DNA from: Arenicellales bacterium
GTDB lineage: Bacteria > Pseudomonadota > Gammaproteobacteria > Arenicellales > UBA868
NCBI GenBank assembly: GCA_028825345.1
Contig: JAPKAJ010000099.1
Span: 1-8,258 of the forward strand
DNA: 8,258 bases
Direction of reading: 5' to 3'
Of the stretch, positions 1 through 6,249 are shown piece after piece. The notes beneath the pieces are model-generated. The model made no database searches, was not told the DNA's origin, and saw only the letters and a list, made by a program, of their open reading frames with translations. The position numbers and the translations under genes are program-made. Within the stretch, counting starts at the first letter, position 1. Each line of letters starts with the position of its first letter.

Positions 1-507
1 CTGGCGATGAATGCGGGCGCCTTTGGTGGTGAAACCTGGCAATCGGTTACACAGGTTGAATTAGTTAACCGCCGTGGGGAATTCACTAACCCCCCGGTGG
101 AATCATTTGCCGCGGCCTACCGCGAAGTGACTGTAGCGGATGACCATTGGTTCACCAGCGCCCGTTTCACCCTGTCATGCGGTGATCCGGATGTTGGACA
201 GGCGAGGATTCGCTCTTTGCTCACCGAGCGGGGAAGTCGCCAACCAGTGCAGCGCGCGAGTGCGGGCTCAGTCTTTCGTAATCCTCCAGATGACCATGCC
301 GCCCGATTGATCGAAGCCGCGGGTCTCAAGGGCCTGCGTCATGGTGGTGCCGTAGTGTCCTCACAGCACGCGAACTTCATCATCAACGAAGGGACTGCGA
401 GCGCGCGGGATATCGAGACCCTGATTAAAATGATTCGTGAGCGGGTTATGGATCGTCTAGGGGTGATGCTTGATCCAGAAGTACGTTTTTCGGGGGCGGA
501 TCGATGA
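1..507 (+). CDS. murB: UDP-N-acetylenolpyruvoylglucosamine reductase MurB, C-terminal part (5' end outside the window)
   Basis: MurB uses NADPH and bound FAD to reduce UDP-GlcNAc-enolpyruvate to UDP-MurNAc in the cytoplasm, the second committed step of peptidoglycan precursor synthesis. The frame is open from base 1 (first codons Leu-Ala, then MNAGAFGGE, the family's FAD-domain glycine-rich segment), so the window holds the last 168 residues and the start lies upstream. The C-terminal domain shows AGSVFRNP (bases about 262-285), whose serine is the family's proton donor, then AARLIEAAGLKGLRHGGA and SSQHANFIIN. The final DPEVRFSG carries the conserved glutamate (codon 478-480). This run of motifs, without the extra E. 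coli-type insertions, suggests a type II MurB. The stop overlaps the ftsQ start as ATGA, implying translational coupling. Identity is secure. Only the N-terminal FAD-binding part is unseen. Confidence 0.96.
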   Translation: MAMNAGAFGGETWQSVTQVELVNRRGEFTNPPVESFAAAYREVTVADDHWFTSARFTLSCGDPDVGQARIRSLLTERGSRQPVQRASAGSVFRNPPDDHAARLIEAAGLKGLRHGGAVVSSQHANFIINEGTASARDIETLIKMIRERVMDRLGVMLDPEVRFSGADR

Positions 508-1355
508 GTGTCGCCGAACTCGGTTTCCCGGAACTTCGGCCTTTGCAGACGCCGGATCAACCCCCCGCGCAGGCGCCGCTAGAGCACCGCCTCCGCCGGC
601 GCACTGTGTTATTCGCCTCGATTCTGGTCGTAGCCCTAGTGGCAGCGTTATGTGTCGATCAGATCCTACGCTCGGGTTATTTCACCATTGAGCAGGTGCG
701 GGTCGACACAGCGTTACAGCGGGTTGATCAGGGACTCCTCGAGCGCTCAACCTGGCGAAATATCAATGGCAACTATCTGACAGCAGATCTGGGAGGCATC
801 GAGCAGGCGCTGGAGAATCTGCCTGGGGTCTACCAGGCAGTGATCCGTCGCGTTTGGCCTCAGACACTTGCGGTCTCAGTGACAGAGACCGGTGCTATGG
901 CGCAATTCGTGCCTTTGGGCAAGTCGGGAACAGCACGGGACCACGAGTTCATCAACCTGCCCCCATCAAACCAGTTACCGACCGTACCGGTGTTGCGAGC
1001 CCATCCAGCCGACCGTCAGATGCTCATCGATGTTTTCAAACAGATCTTACCCGCATTACACGAAGTCGAACTCGAGCCACGGGCGCTGTCTGTAAGCCCA
1101 GCGGGCCGCTGGGAATTGGAGTTGCAGATTGGTGTCGATACACCGGTTAACCGATTCGTACTGCTGGCTGGGCGCGGTCCAGTAAAGGAGAAAGTGATCC
1201 GGTTCGCCTCTAGTTACGCCATGGCGCTGCGCTCGCGCGGCAACATGATCGCCAAGGTGGATATGCGCTATGTCAATGGTTTCGCGGTGCGTTGGCGTGA
1301 CGACTCTGCTGTTAACCAGGTCCAGTTGGCGGGCCTAACCGAGAGTGGGGATTAA
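504..1355 (+). CDS. ftsQ: Cell division protein FtsQ (DivIB family)
   Basis: FtsQ is a bitopic inner-membrane protein that links the cytoplasmic Z-ring with the periplasmic FtsB/FtsL complex and regulates septal synthesis. The 283-residue product is of usual family length. It has a short proline-rich cytoplasmic tail (1-28), a basic stretch (RLRRR, 29-33), one membrane segment (about 34-55) and a POTRA domain starting at YFTIEQVRVD (about 59-128, including LENLPGVYQAVIRRVWPQTLAVSV). The C-terminal beta domain contains VDMRYVNGFAVRW, a well-conserved FtsQ segment. The start chosen is the ATG overlapping the murB stop. There is only a G-rich stretch upstream as a ribosome binding site, so translation probably depends on coupling to murB. 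No ddl gene separates it from murB, unlike many relatives. Confidence 0.95.
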   Translation: MSVAELGFPELRPLQTPDQPPAQAPLEHRLRRRTVLFASILVVALVAALCVDQILRSGYFTIEQVRVDTALQRVDQGLLERSTWRNINGNYLTADLGGIEQALENLPGVYQAVIRRVWPQTLAVSVTETGAMAQFVPLGKSGTARDHEFINLPPSNQLPTVPVLRAHPADRQMLIDVFKQILPALHEVELEPRALSVSPAGRWELELQIGVDTPVNRFVLLAGRGPVKEKVIRFASSYAMALRSRGNMIAKVDMRYVNGFAVRWRDDSAVNQVQLAGLTESGD

Positions 1356-1365
1356 TCCGATCACA

Positions 1366-2619
1366 ATGAACAGAAAACCGGTTAGCGAACTGATTGTCGG
1401 CCTCGATATCGGTACCTCGAAAGTACTTGCGGTAGTAGCTGAAGTCAGCGAAAACGATGAAATCGAGATACTGGGCGTTGGGCAGCAACCCTCACGCGGA
1501 CTGCGCAAGGGCGTGGTTGCCAATATTGAATCAACCGTGCAGTCCATTCAGCAAGCCGTCGAAGAAGCAGAGTTAACTGCCGAGTGTCGGATCAGTTCTG
1601 TCTACGCCGGTATTGCCGGCGGGCATATCAATAGTATGAATTCCCATGGTGTGGTTGCTGTCAGGGATCGCGAGGAGGTCAGCCGCGGTGACATAGAGCG
1701 GGTACTGGACGCAGCGCAGGCGCAGGCGATACCCAATGACCAGCGCGTTCTGCATATCCTGCCACAGGATTTCATCATTGACGGCCAGGAAGGCATTCGC
1801 GAACCGATCGGTATGAGCGGTGTACGACTTGAGGCTAAGGTACACATCATCACCGGCGCGGTCAGCGCCGCGCAAAATATCGTCAAATGTATCACCCGTT
1901 GCGGCTTGCAGGTAGAGGACGTAGTACTGGAACAGATTGCTTCCAGTTACGCGGTGCTCGAGGAGGATGAAAAAGAACTCGGCGTGTGTATGGTGGATAT
2001 TGGCGGCGGCACTACTGATATCGCCGTATTCACCGACGGCGCTATTCGCCACACCGCAGTTCTACCGATTGCCGGTGACCAAATCACCAACGATATCGCC
2101 GTAGCGTTGCGTACGCCGACTCAGGCTGCAGAAGAATTGAAAAAGAAGTTCGGCAGCGCCTTGGTGCAGTTGGCCCCCGAAGGTGAAATGATCGATACCC
2201 CTAGTGTGGGTGAGCGAGCGCCTCGGAAACTGGCGCGCACCACATTGGCCGACGTGATAGAGCCGCGTGTTGAGGAGTTGTTCTTGCTGGTACAGGCTGA
2301 ATTGCGGCGCAGCGGTTATGAGGAATTACTTGGAACAGGCATCGTGCTGACAGGCGGTACTGCACGGATGGCGGGTATGGCCGAGCTGGCTGAGGAGATC
2401 TTTCATATGCCGGTCCGCCTCGGAGTGCCCCAGTACGTCGGCAGCTTGAGTGATGTGGTACGTAATCCTTCTTATTCCACTGCTGTCGGGCTGGTGTTGT
2501 TTGGTTACCGCCACCAAGAGGAGCGGGAATCCCGTACTGGTCGCATCTCAGCCCCGGCGCCCGGTGAGCTGGCCAACCGGATCAAGCAATGGTTCTTAAG
2601 TCATTTCAAAAAGGATTAA
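1366..2619 (+). CDS. ftsA: Cell division protein FtsA (actin-like membrane anchor of the Z-ring)
   Basis: FtsA is an actin-fold ATP-binding protein that tethers FtsZ filaments to the inner membrane and recruits later divisome proteins. From the ATG at 1366 it has 417 residues, the usual length. Actin-family motifs are in order: phosphate-1 VGLDIGTSK (about 11-19), phosphate-2 MVDIGGGTTDIAVF (about 209-222) and the adenosine motif GIVLTGGTARMAGM (about 325-338). FtsA's characteristic 1C subdomain falls between the first two. The C-terminus GELANRIKQWFLSHFK (about 400-415) is an amphipathic helix, the membrane-targeting sequence. A GTG at 1345, overlapping the ftsQ end, would add seven residues (MGINPIT). 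I prefer 1366 because it gives the family's normal short lead into the first strand, although neither start has an ideally placed ribosome binding site (GGGG ends at 1350). Confidence 0.96.
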   Translation: MNRKPVSELIVGLDIGTSKVLAVVAEVSENDEIEILGVGQQPSRGLRKGVVANIESTVQSIQQAVEEAELTAECRISSVYAGIAGGHINSMNSHGVVAVRDREEVSRGDIERVLDAAQAQAIPNDQRVLHILPQDFIIDGQEGIREPIGMSGVRLEAKVHIITGAVSAAQNIVKCITRCGLQVEDVVLEQIASSYAVLEEDEKELGVCMVDIGGGTTDIAVFTDGAIRHTAVLPIAGDQITNDIAVALRTPTQAAEELKKKFGSALVQLAPEGEMIDTPSVGERAPRKLARTTLADVIEPRVEELFLLVQAELRRSGYEELLGTGIVLTGGTARMAGMAELAEEIFHMPVRLGVPQYVGSLSDVVRNPSYSTAVGLVLFGYRHQEERESRTGRISAPAPGELANRIKQWFLSHFKKD

Positions 2620-2621
2620 CG

Positions 2622-2732
2622 GTGAAGTACACAGCAAAAAAGGATTCAGTTTCGGGTAAGCAATTTTCAGTTTGTCCAGGCGGCAAAAAATCTTATTTTC
2701 AACCTAAGTATCAGGAGAGACGATATGTTTGA
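2622..2732 (+). CDS. Possible 36-residue basic small protein bridging ftsA and ftsZ
   Basis: An unbroken reading frame starts at GTG 2622, two bases after the ftsA stop, and ends at TGA 2730-2732, inside the ftsZ start region (ATGTTTGA), so it overlaps ftsZ by 8 bases. A Shine-Dalgarno-like AAAAAGG (2608-2614) lies 7 bases before the GTG. The predicted peptide starts MKYTAKKDSVSG and ends KYQERRYV. It is rich in Lys/Arg with only two acidic residues, and has no membrane segment or family I recognise. A 36-codon frame can stay open by chance in AT-rich spacer DNA, so it may not be a gene. The argument for it is the position: it spans the gap exactly and could couple ftsZ translation to ftsA. 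Conservation in relatives would decide. Confidence 0.2.
   Translation: MKYTAKKDSVSGKQFSVCPGGKKSYFQPKYQERRYV
2672..2699 (+). promoter_or_regulatory. Weak sigma-70-like promoter candidate before ftsZ
   Basis: A TTGTCC (-35, 4 of 6 consensus bases) at 2672-2677 and TATTTT (-10, 4 of 6) at 2694-2699 are spaced by 16 bases in the AT-rich ftsA-ftsZ gap. A transcript would start near 2706, leaving a leader of about 19 bases with the strong ribosome binding site AGGAGA (2713-2718). Separate ftsZ promoters are known in proteobacteria, often within ftsA or ftsQ, but this match is modest and could be chance. Confidence 0.22.
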
Positions 2733-3876
2733 ACTGATGGAAATCTCGGGCCAGCAAGCGGTAATTAAGGTATTGGGCATTGGCGGCGGCGGCGGCAACG
2801 CGGTCGATCATATGCTGTCTGCCAATCTAGAGGGGGTTGAGTTCATCAATGCGAATACTGATTCACAGGCGCTGCATCGCTCTGGCGTGTCCAAGGTGAT
2901 GCAACTGGGCGAAGGGCTCACCAAGGGGCTCGGTGCTGGGGCGAACCCGGATGTTGGCCGCCAGGCGGCGACTGAGGATCGCGACAAAATCGCAGCTGCA
3001 TTGGATGGTACCGATATGATCTTTCTTACTGCGGGAATGGGCGGGGGAACCGGAACCGGCGCGGCACCGGTAGTGGCCCACTTGGCCCGCGAGAAAGGAA
3101 TCCTGACCGTGGCGGTCGTGACACGCCCGTTTAACTTCGAAGGGAAAAAGCGCATTGCGGCGGCGGATCAGGGAATCAAAGAATTGGGTGAGCTGGTTGA
3201 CTCTCTAATTGTGATTCCGAACGAGCGGATCCTGGAAGTGATGGGAGGCAAGATAACGTTGTTGGAGGCCTTCAGCAAGGCTAACGAGGTCTTGCTCAAC
3301 GCGGTGCAGGGAATCTCAGAGCTGATCACCCGCCCTGGGTTAATCAACGTGGACTTTGCCGATGTCCGCACGGTGATGTCTGAAATGGGAATGGCTATGA
3401 TGGGCTCGGCAACGGCGACAGGCCCGGATCGGTCAATCGAGGCGGCGCGCGGCGCGGTATGCAGCCCGCTGCTGGAAGAGGTGGATATTCATGGCGCTAA
3501 GGGCCTGTTAGTCAATGTATCCGCAGGTCCAGATATGGAGTTGGCAGAGTTTGCCCAGGTGGGCGAGATTGTTAACGAATACGCCTCGGAAGATGGCACC
3601 GTGGTGATCGGCACTGTGCTAGACCCTGAAATGGAAGGCGAACTACGGGTAACGATGGTAGCGACAGGAATTCGCAACCGCACACTCACTCCCCAGATCA
3701 CCCTGGTTAAGGATGGAGAGGTCGAAGACGCCGTAGAAACCGAGGTTGATTACGACCAGCCTACGGTTATCCGCAGGCGCCCCCGGACTGCCGGGGACCT
3801 GGACACCAACGGTAACGCAGCAGTCGACATGGATTACCTTGATGTTCCAGCTTTTCTGCGTCGCCAGGCGGATTAA
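2725..3876 (+). CDS. ftsZ: Cell division protein FtsZ (tubulin-like GTPase)
   Basis: FtsZ polymerises with GTP into the cytoplasmic Z-ring that scaffolds septation. The 383-residue protein is of normal length and complete. The GTP-binding loop VLGIGGGGGNAV lies at about 16-27, the tubulin signature GGGTGTG at 106-112, TRPFNFEGKKR at about 133-143, and the T7 catalytic loop GLINVDFADV at 205-214 with Asn208, Asp210 and Asp213. After a short variable linker (about 320-369) comes the conserved C-terminal peptide DYLDVPAFLRRQAD (370-383), which binds FtsA and ZipA and closely matches E. coli. The ATG is preceded by AGGAGA (2713-2718) at six bases, stronger than the sites for ftsQ and ftsA, in keeping with FtsZ being the most abundant division protein. 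Confidence 0.98.
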   Translation: MFELMEISGQQAVIKVLGIGGGGGNAVDHMLSANLEGVEFINANTDSQALHRSGVSKVMQLGEGLTKGLGAGANPDVGRQAATEDRDKIAAALDGTDMIFLTAGMGGGTGTGAAPVVAHLAREKGILTVAVVTRPFNFEGKKRIAAADQGIKELGELVDSLIVIPNERILEVMGGKITLLEAFSKANEVLLNAVQGISELITRPGLINVDFADVRTVMSEMGMAMMGSATATGPDRSIEAARGAVCSPLLEEVDIHGAKGLLVNVSAGPDMELAEFAQVGEIVNEYASEDGTVVIGTVLDPEMEGELRVTMVATGIRNRTLTPQITLVKDGEVEDAVETEVDYDQPTVIRRRPRTAGDLDTNGNAAVDMDYLDVPAFLRRQAD

Positions 3877-3901
3877 CTCATAAAAAACAAAAGGTTATAT
3901 T
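3873..3901 (+). promoter_or_regulatory. Sigma-70-like promoter candidate for lpxC
   Basis: TTAACT (3873-3878, 4 of 6 matches to the -35 box) and TATATT (3896-3901, 5 of 6 matches to the -10 box) are separated by the ideal 17 bases. They begin within the ftsZ stop codon and run into the AT-rich gap. Transcription would start near 3908 and give lpxC a 5' leader of about 155 bases containing the mini-ORF at 3928. A second -10-like TAGAAT lies at 3986-3991 but has no good -35 partner. This is inferred from sequence match only. Confidence 0.35.
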
Positions 3902-3927
3902 GGATATTGTCATTAATGAGGAGAATT

Positions 3928-3945
3928 ATGCAAAAAAAGTGGTAA
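3928..3945 (+). other. Five-codon mini-ORF (MQKKW) with a strong ribosome binding site in the lpxC leader
   Basis: An ATG at 3928 follows GAGGAGA (3918-3924) by 3 bases and is read as Met-Gln-Lys-Lys-Trp-stop. The ribosome binding site is at least as good as that of any full gene in the window, although its spacing is slightly short. The run of seven A (3932-3938) plus G gives an in-phase A AAA AAG heptamer, the classic -1 slippery site. A -1 shift would enter a frame open to 4190, through the lpxC start. It could be a leader peptide, a decayed gene start, or chance in AT-rich DNA. No strong stem-loop follows it closely. Confidence 0.25.
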
Positions 3946-4062
3946 AAATATTTCAAAACAAGTACGATTTGCTGAATTTCTTGTGTAGAATTGATTTTTC
4001 TGGGCGCGTGGGACGCTACCATCCGCTTGGTGTAATCAGAAAAACCAGCAAAGAAGGGAAGG

Positions 4063-4974
4063 ATGATCCGACAGCGAACCCTCAAGAACGTGATCGGTGC
4101 GACAGGCGTAGGTCTGCATACTGGAAAGAAAGTCTACCTGACCCTGCGTCCGGCACCAGTGGGAACGGGTATCGTCTTTCGGCGCGTTGACCTTGACCCG
4201 GTTGCAGAGATAACGGCGAGCCTGGAACGGGTCAGTGACACCCGGCTTTCGACCACCCTTGAGCACAACGGCGTGCGGGTCTCTACCGTAGAACACCTGA
4301 TGTCCGCTTTCGCCGGCTTACACATCGACAACGCCATTGTCGAGCTTGATTCTGATGAAGTACCTATCATGGACGGCAGCGCTGCTGTTTTTGTTTTTCT
4401 GATTCAATCCGCTGGCATCGAGACACAGACAGCGGCCAAGCGTTTTATCCGGATCAAGGATCCGGTAGAAATCAGGGAAGGGGACAAGTGGGCACGCTTT
4501 GAACCCTTTGAGGGGTTCAAGGTCAGTTTCAGTATCGATTTCAATCACCCAACTATGCGATCCTCCGGTCAGCAAGCGACGGTTGATTTGTCCGAGGTTT
4601 CTTTTGCCAAAGAGGTCAGTCGGGCGCGTACATTCGGTTTTCTACAAGACGTTGAGGCCTTGCAGGAAGCTGGCCTTGCCCGCGGTGGCAGTTTGGATAA
4701 CGCAATCGTCATGGACGATTACCGGGTGATCAACGACGATGGCCTGCGCTATGGCAACGAATTTGTTAAGCACAAAATTCTCGATGCGATCGGTGACCTC
4801 TACCTTTTGGGGTGTCCGCTGATCGGCGCTTTCTCTGCTCACAAGTCGGGGCATGGCCTCAATAACCGCCTTTTGCGCACATTGGTGCAGCAGCGTGCGT
4901 CCTGGGAGACTGTCTCCTATGACAGCGCTGAGACAGATGCGGCACCGGCATTTCTCCATCCTGCCTTTACTTGA
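4063..4974 (+). CDS. lpxC: UDP-3-O-acyl-N-acetylglucosamine deacetylase LpxC
   Basis: LpxC is the zinc-dependent cytoplasmic deacetylase that removes the acetyl group from UDP-3-O-acyl-GlcNAc, the first irreversible step of lipid A synthesis. The 303-residue product matches the usual length (about 305 in E. coli). The start is MIRQRTLKNVIGATGVGLHTG, typical of the family. Zinc ligands are His78 in STVEHLMSA, His237 and Asp241 in HKILDAIGD. Glu77 is the general base, and His264 in KSGHGLNNRL is the second catalytic His. SRARTFGF (about 186-193) is also conserved. AGAAGG (4052-4057) lies five bases before the ATG. The tail (PAFLHPAFT) does not resemble the E. coli FtsH degron end, so whether it is under the same proteolytic control is unclear. 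The ftsZ-lpxC order is standard for gammaproteobacteria. Confidence 0.97.
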   Translation: MIRQRTLKNVIGATGVGLHTGKKVYLTLRPAPVGTGIVFRRVDLDPVAEITASLERVSDTRLSTTLEHNGVRVSTVEHLMSAFAGLHIDNAIVELDSDEVPIMDGSAAVFVFLIQSAGIETQTAAKRFIRIKDPVEIREGDKWARFEPFEGFKVSFSIDFNHPTMRSSGQQATVDLSEVSFAKEVSRARTFGFLQDVEALQEAGLARGGSLDNAIVMDDYRVINDDGLRYGNEFVKHKILDAIGDLYLLGCPLIGAFSAHKSGHGLNNRLLRTLVQQRASWETVSYDSAETDAAPAFLHPAFT

Positions 4975-5001
4975 TCTCTGGCCGGGTCCCGGCCTCTAGA
5001 T
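4974..5001 (+). terminator. GC-rich stem-loop at the end of lpxC, terminator candidate
   Basis: GGCCGG (4980-4985), a 3-base loop (GTC) and CCGGCC (4989-4994) form a strong 6-pair stem. An outer ATCT/AGAT pairing (4974-4977 with 4998-5001) extends it across a small internal loop. It begins at the last base of the lpxC stop codon. The following sequence (TCTCCTGGGG) has no U-tract, so it is not a textbook intrinsic terminator. It may stop transcription weakly, or protect the 3' end of the dcw transcript. Confidence 0.4.
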
Positions 5002-5015
5002 TCTCCTGGGGTTAT

Positions 5016-5034
5016 CCCGATTTTTTCCATCGGG
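5016..5034 (+). terminator. Second stem-loop after lpxC
   Basis: CCCGAT (5016-5021) pairs with ATCGGG (5029-5034) around a pyrimidine loop TTTTTCC. The T-run lies in the loop, not after the stem, so it is not a canonical terminator. It lies 14 bases after the first hairpin, and a GGGG just upstream (5008-5011) could pair alternatively with its CCC. The pair of hairpins probably marks the transcript end of the dcw block (inferred). Confidence 0.3.
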
Positions 5035-5051
5035 TGAGCGCTTACGTACGT

Positions 5052-5075
5052 TGTGCGGTAGCCAAAGGTCGCACA
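5052..5075. promoter_or_regulatory. Inverted repeat TGTGCG-N12-CGCACA, possible operator
   Basis: Perfect 6-base arms with centres 18 bases apart flank a 12-base spacer, about 145 bases before the dehydrogenase start. The geometry would suit a dimeric regulator controlling the catabolic operon. The spacer itself contains CC-AAA-GG, so an RNA stem-loop is the alternative. No regulator gene is in the window, so the role is inferred only. Confidence 0.25.
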
Positions 5076-5218
5076 CAGACTGTACGTCCCGGCGGATATC
5101 CGGTGAAATTACGCTCACGGTAATGCACTAAAGCAGTGAACCATCCAGCCGATGGGCAATGTCGTAGCCGACCTTGTTCACAGTCGATCAACGCAACGAC
5201 CTTTGGAGATTAAACAGG

Positions 5219-6214
5219 ATGCAGACCATCAAAACTTTTGGTGTCATCGGTACGGGGATTATCGGCGCAGGCTGGGCCGCTCGTGCACTGGCCCGGGGTT
5301 TGAACGTATTGGCTTTCGACCCAGGCGCGGGTGCACAAGACCGCTTACGTGATAACCTGGCCCAGGTCTGGCCGGTATTGGAACGTACCGGCCTTTTCCC
5401 TGGCGCATCGGTAGACCGGCTAAGATTCTGCGATTCCCTGGAAGAGGTAGCTCTTGGAGCGCAGTTCATTCAGGAAAGCGCCCCAGAACGGATAGAACTT
5501 AAAACCACCCTGCACGCCCAGATCGATGCCGCGGCCCCGGCAGATGTACTGATTGCCTCGAGCACCTCGGGTCTGCTGCCAAGTGAGTTCCAGTCGCACT
5601 GTGCTCATCCGGGTCGGGTGATGGTTGGACATCCTTTTAACCCGGTTTATTTGTTACCGTTGGTTGAAGTGCTGGGTGGTGAGCAGACTGACGCCGACAA
5701 TATCGAACGCGCAGTAGCGCTGTACCGGGATCTCGGTATGTATCCACTGAAAGTACGCTCCGAGGTGCCGGGGTTTTTGTCTGATCGACTCCAAGAAGCA
5801 TTGTGGCGGGAAATCTTGCACCTGGTTAACGATGATGTCGCGACGCCGGAAGAGCTCGATGCAGCCATTTGTTATGGCCCCGGCCTGCGCTGGGCGCTAT
5901 GGGGGGCCTGCCAGATTTTTCATGTGGCAGCCCAACCGGGCGGCATGGGCCAGTTTCTCAAGCACTTTGATCCCTCTCTTTTTCCCTGGACCCATTTGGA
6001 GCCACCGAAGATTACTGGGGAACTCGTCGACAAAATGCACTCGGGCTGTGAGCGTCTGGCCGGTGATGCGCCCATTGACGAATTAGAGCGGGTGCGTGAC
6101 GATGCGTTGATTGGGATTCTGGAGTCGCTACAGCAACGCAACCTGGGTGCCGGTGCCGTGCTTAACGAACACCAGAAGCGTATTCGCGAGTCCGCTGACA
6201 GCGATAGCGACTGA
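5219..6214 (+). CDS. lcdH: L-carnitine dehydrogenase-type 3-hydroxyacyl dehydrogenase
   Basis: The product (331 residues) belongs to the 3-hydroxyacyl-CoA dehydrogenase fold and most resembles NAD-dependent L-carnitine dehydrogenase, which oxidises L-carnitine to 3-dehydrocarnitine. The N-terminal Rossmann motif is GVIGTGIIGAG (8-18), with Asp34 at the end of the second strand indicating NAD preference. IASSTSGLLPSEF (112-124) and GHPFNPVYLLPLVEV (137-151) give the His138/Glu150 dyad. In PGFLSDRLQEALWRE (184-198), Asp replaces the Asn usual in fatty-acid HADs, as in the carnitine enzymes. PGLRWALWG (221-229) is typical of that group. The ATG at 5219 follows GGAGA at nine bases. An upstream TTG (5174) would add 15 residues before the natural beta strand and is rejected. 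It is followed 35 bases later by an acyl-CoA dehydrogenase. A related hydroxy-acid substrate is possible, because the family name rests on similarity. Confidence 0.78.
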   Translation: MQTIKTFGVIGTGIIGAGWAARALARGLNVLAFDPGAGAQDRLRDNLAQVWPVLERTGLFPGASVDRLRFCDSLEEVALGAQFIQESAPERIELKTTLHAQIDAAAPADVLIASSTSGLLPSEFQSHCAHPGRVMVGHPFNPVYLLPLVEVLGGEQTDADNIERAVALYRDLGMYPLKVRSEVPGFLSDRLQEALWREILHLVNDDVATPEELDAAICYGPGLRWALWGACQIFHVAAQPGGMGQFLKHFDPSLFPWTHLEPPKITGELVDKMHSGCERLAGDAPIDELERVRDDALIGILESLQQRNLGAGAVLNEHQKRIRESADSDSD

Positions 6215-6249
6215 GCGCTGCGTCGGCCATAGCACCAAGGAGAGCCCTG

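Larger units (their letters stand above)
4975..5218. other. Non-coding junction between the dcw block and the catabolic operon
   Basis: These 244 bases carry no credible gene on either strand. The left part has the two stem-loops. The middle has ACGTACGT (5044-5051), the inverted repeat at 5052-5075 and a palindrome CGGATATCCG (5093-5102). The right part ends in the ribosome binding site GGAGA (5205-5209) of the next gene. I found no convincing -35/-10 pair, so the downstream operon's promoter is presumed here but not located. Confidence 0.6.

Noticed and set aside
1345..1365. GTG start for ftsA giving seven extra residues
   Set aside because: The extension MGINPIT is not typical of FtsA, and the ATG at 1366 leaves the family's usual short N-terminus. 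The overlap with ftsQ keeps it possible but less likely.
1573..2052. A 159-codon - strand open frame within ftsA
   Set aside because: It is antisense to the conserved FtsA core, with no family resemblance. The FtsA coding strand explains the sequence.
2824..3155. Antisense open frames within ftsZ
   Set aside because: They arise from the strong codon bias of ftsZ. There is no family match and no start signals.
3873..4085. A 70-codon - strand frame in the ftsZ-lpxC gap
   Set aside because: Its composition simply reflects the AT-rich spacer. There is no recognisable motif, and its start lies inside lpxC.
3900..4190. A 96-codon + strand frame starting at TTG in the ftsZ-lpxC gap
   Set aside because: As an independent gene it has no ribosome binding site at the TTG, and its second half overlaps the secure start of lpxC in another frame. 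It is kept only as the possible -1 continuation of the mini-ORF.
5174..5218. TTG start adding 15 residues to the carnitine dehydrogenase-type protein
   Set aside because: The extra residues precede the natural first beta strand (TFGVIGTG), and GGAGA at 5205-5209 is placed for the ATG at 5219.
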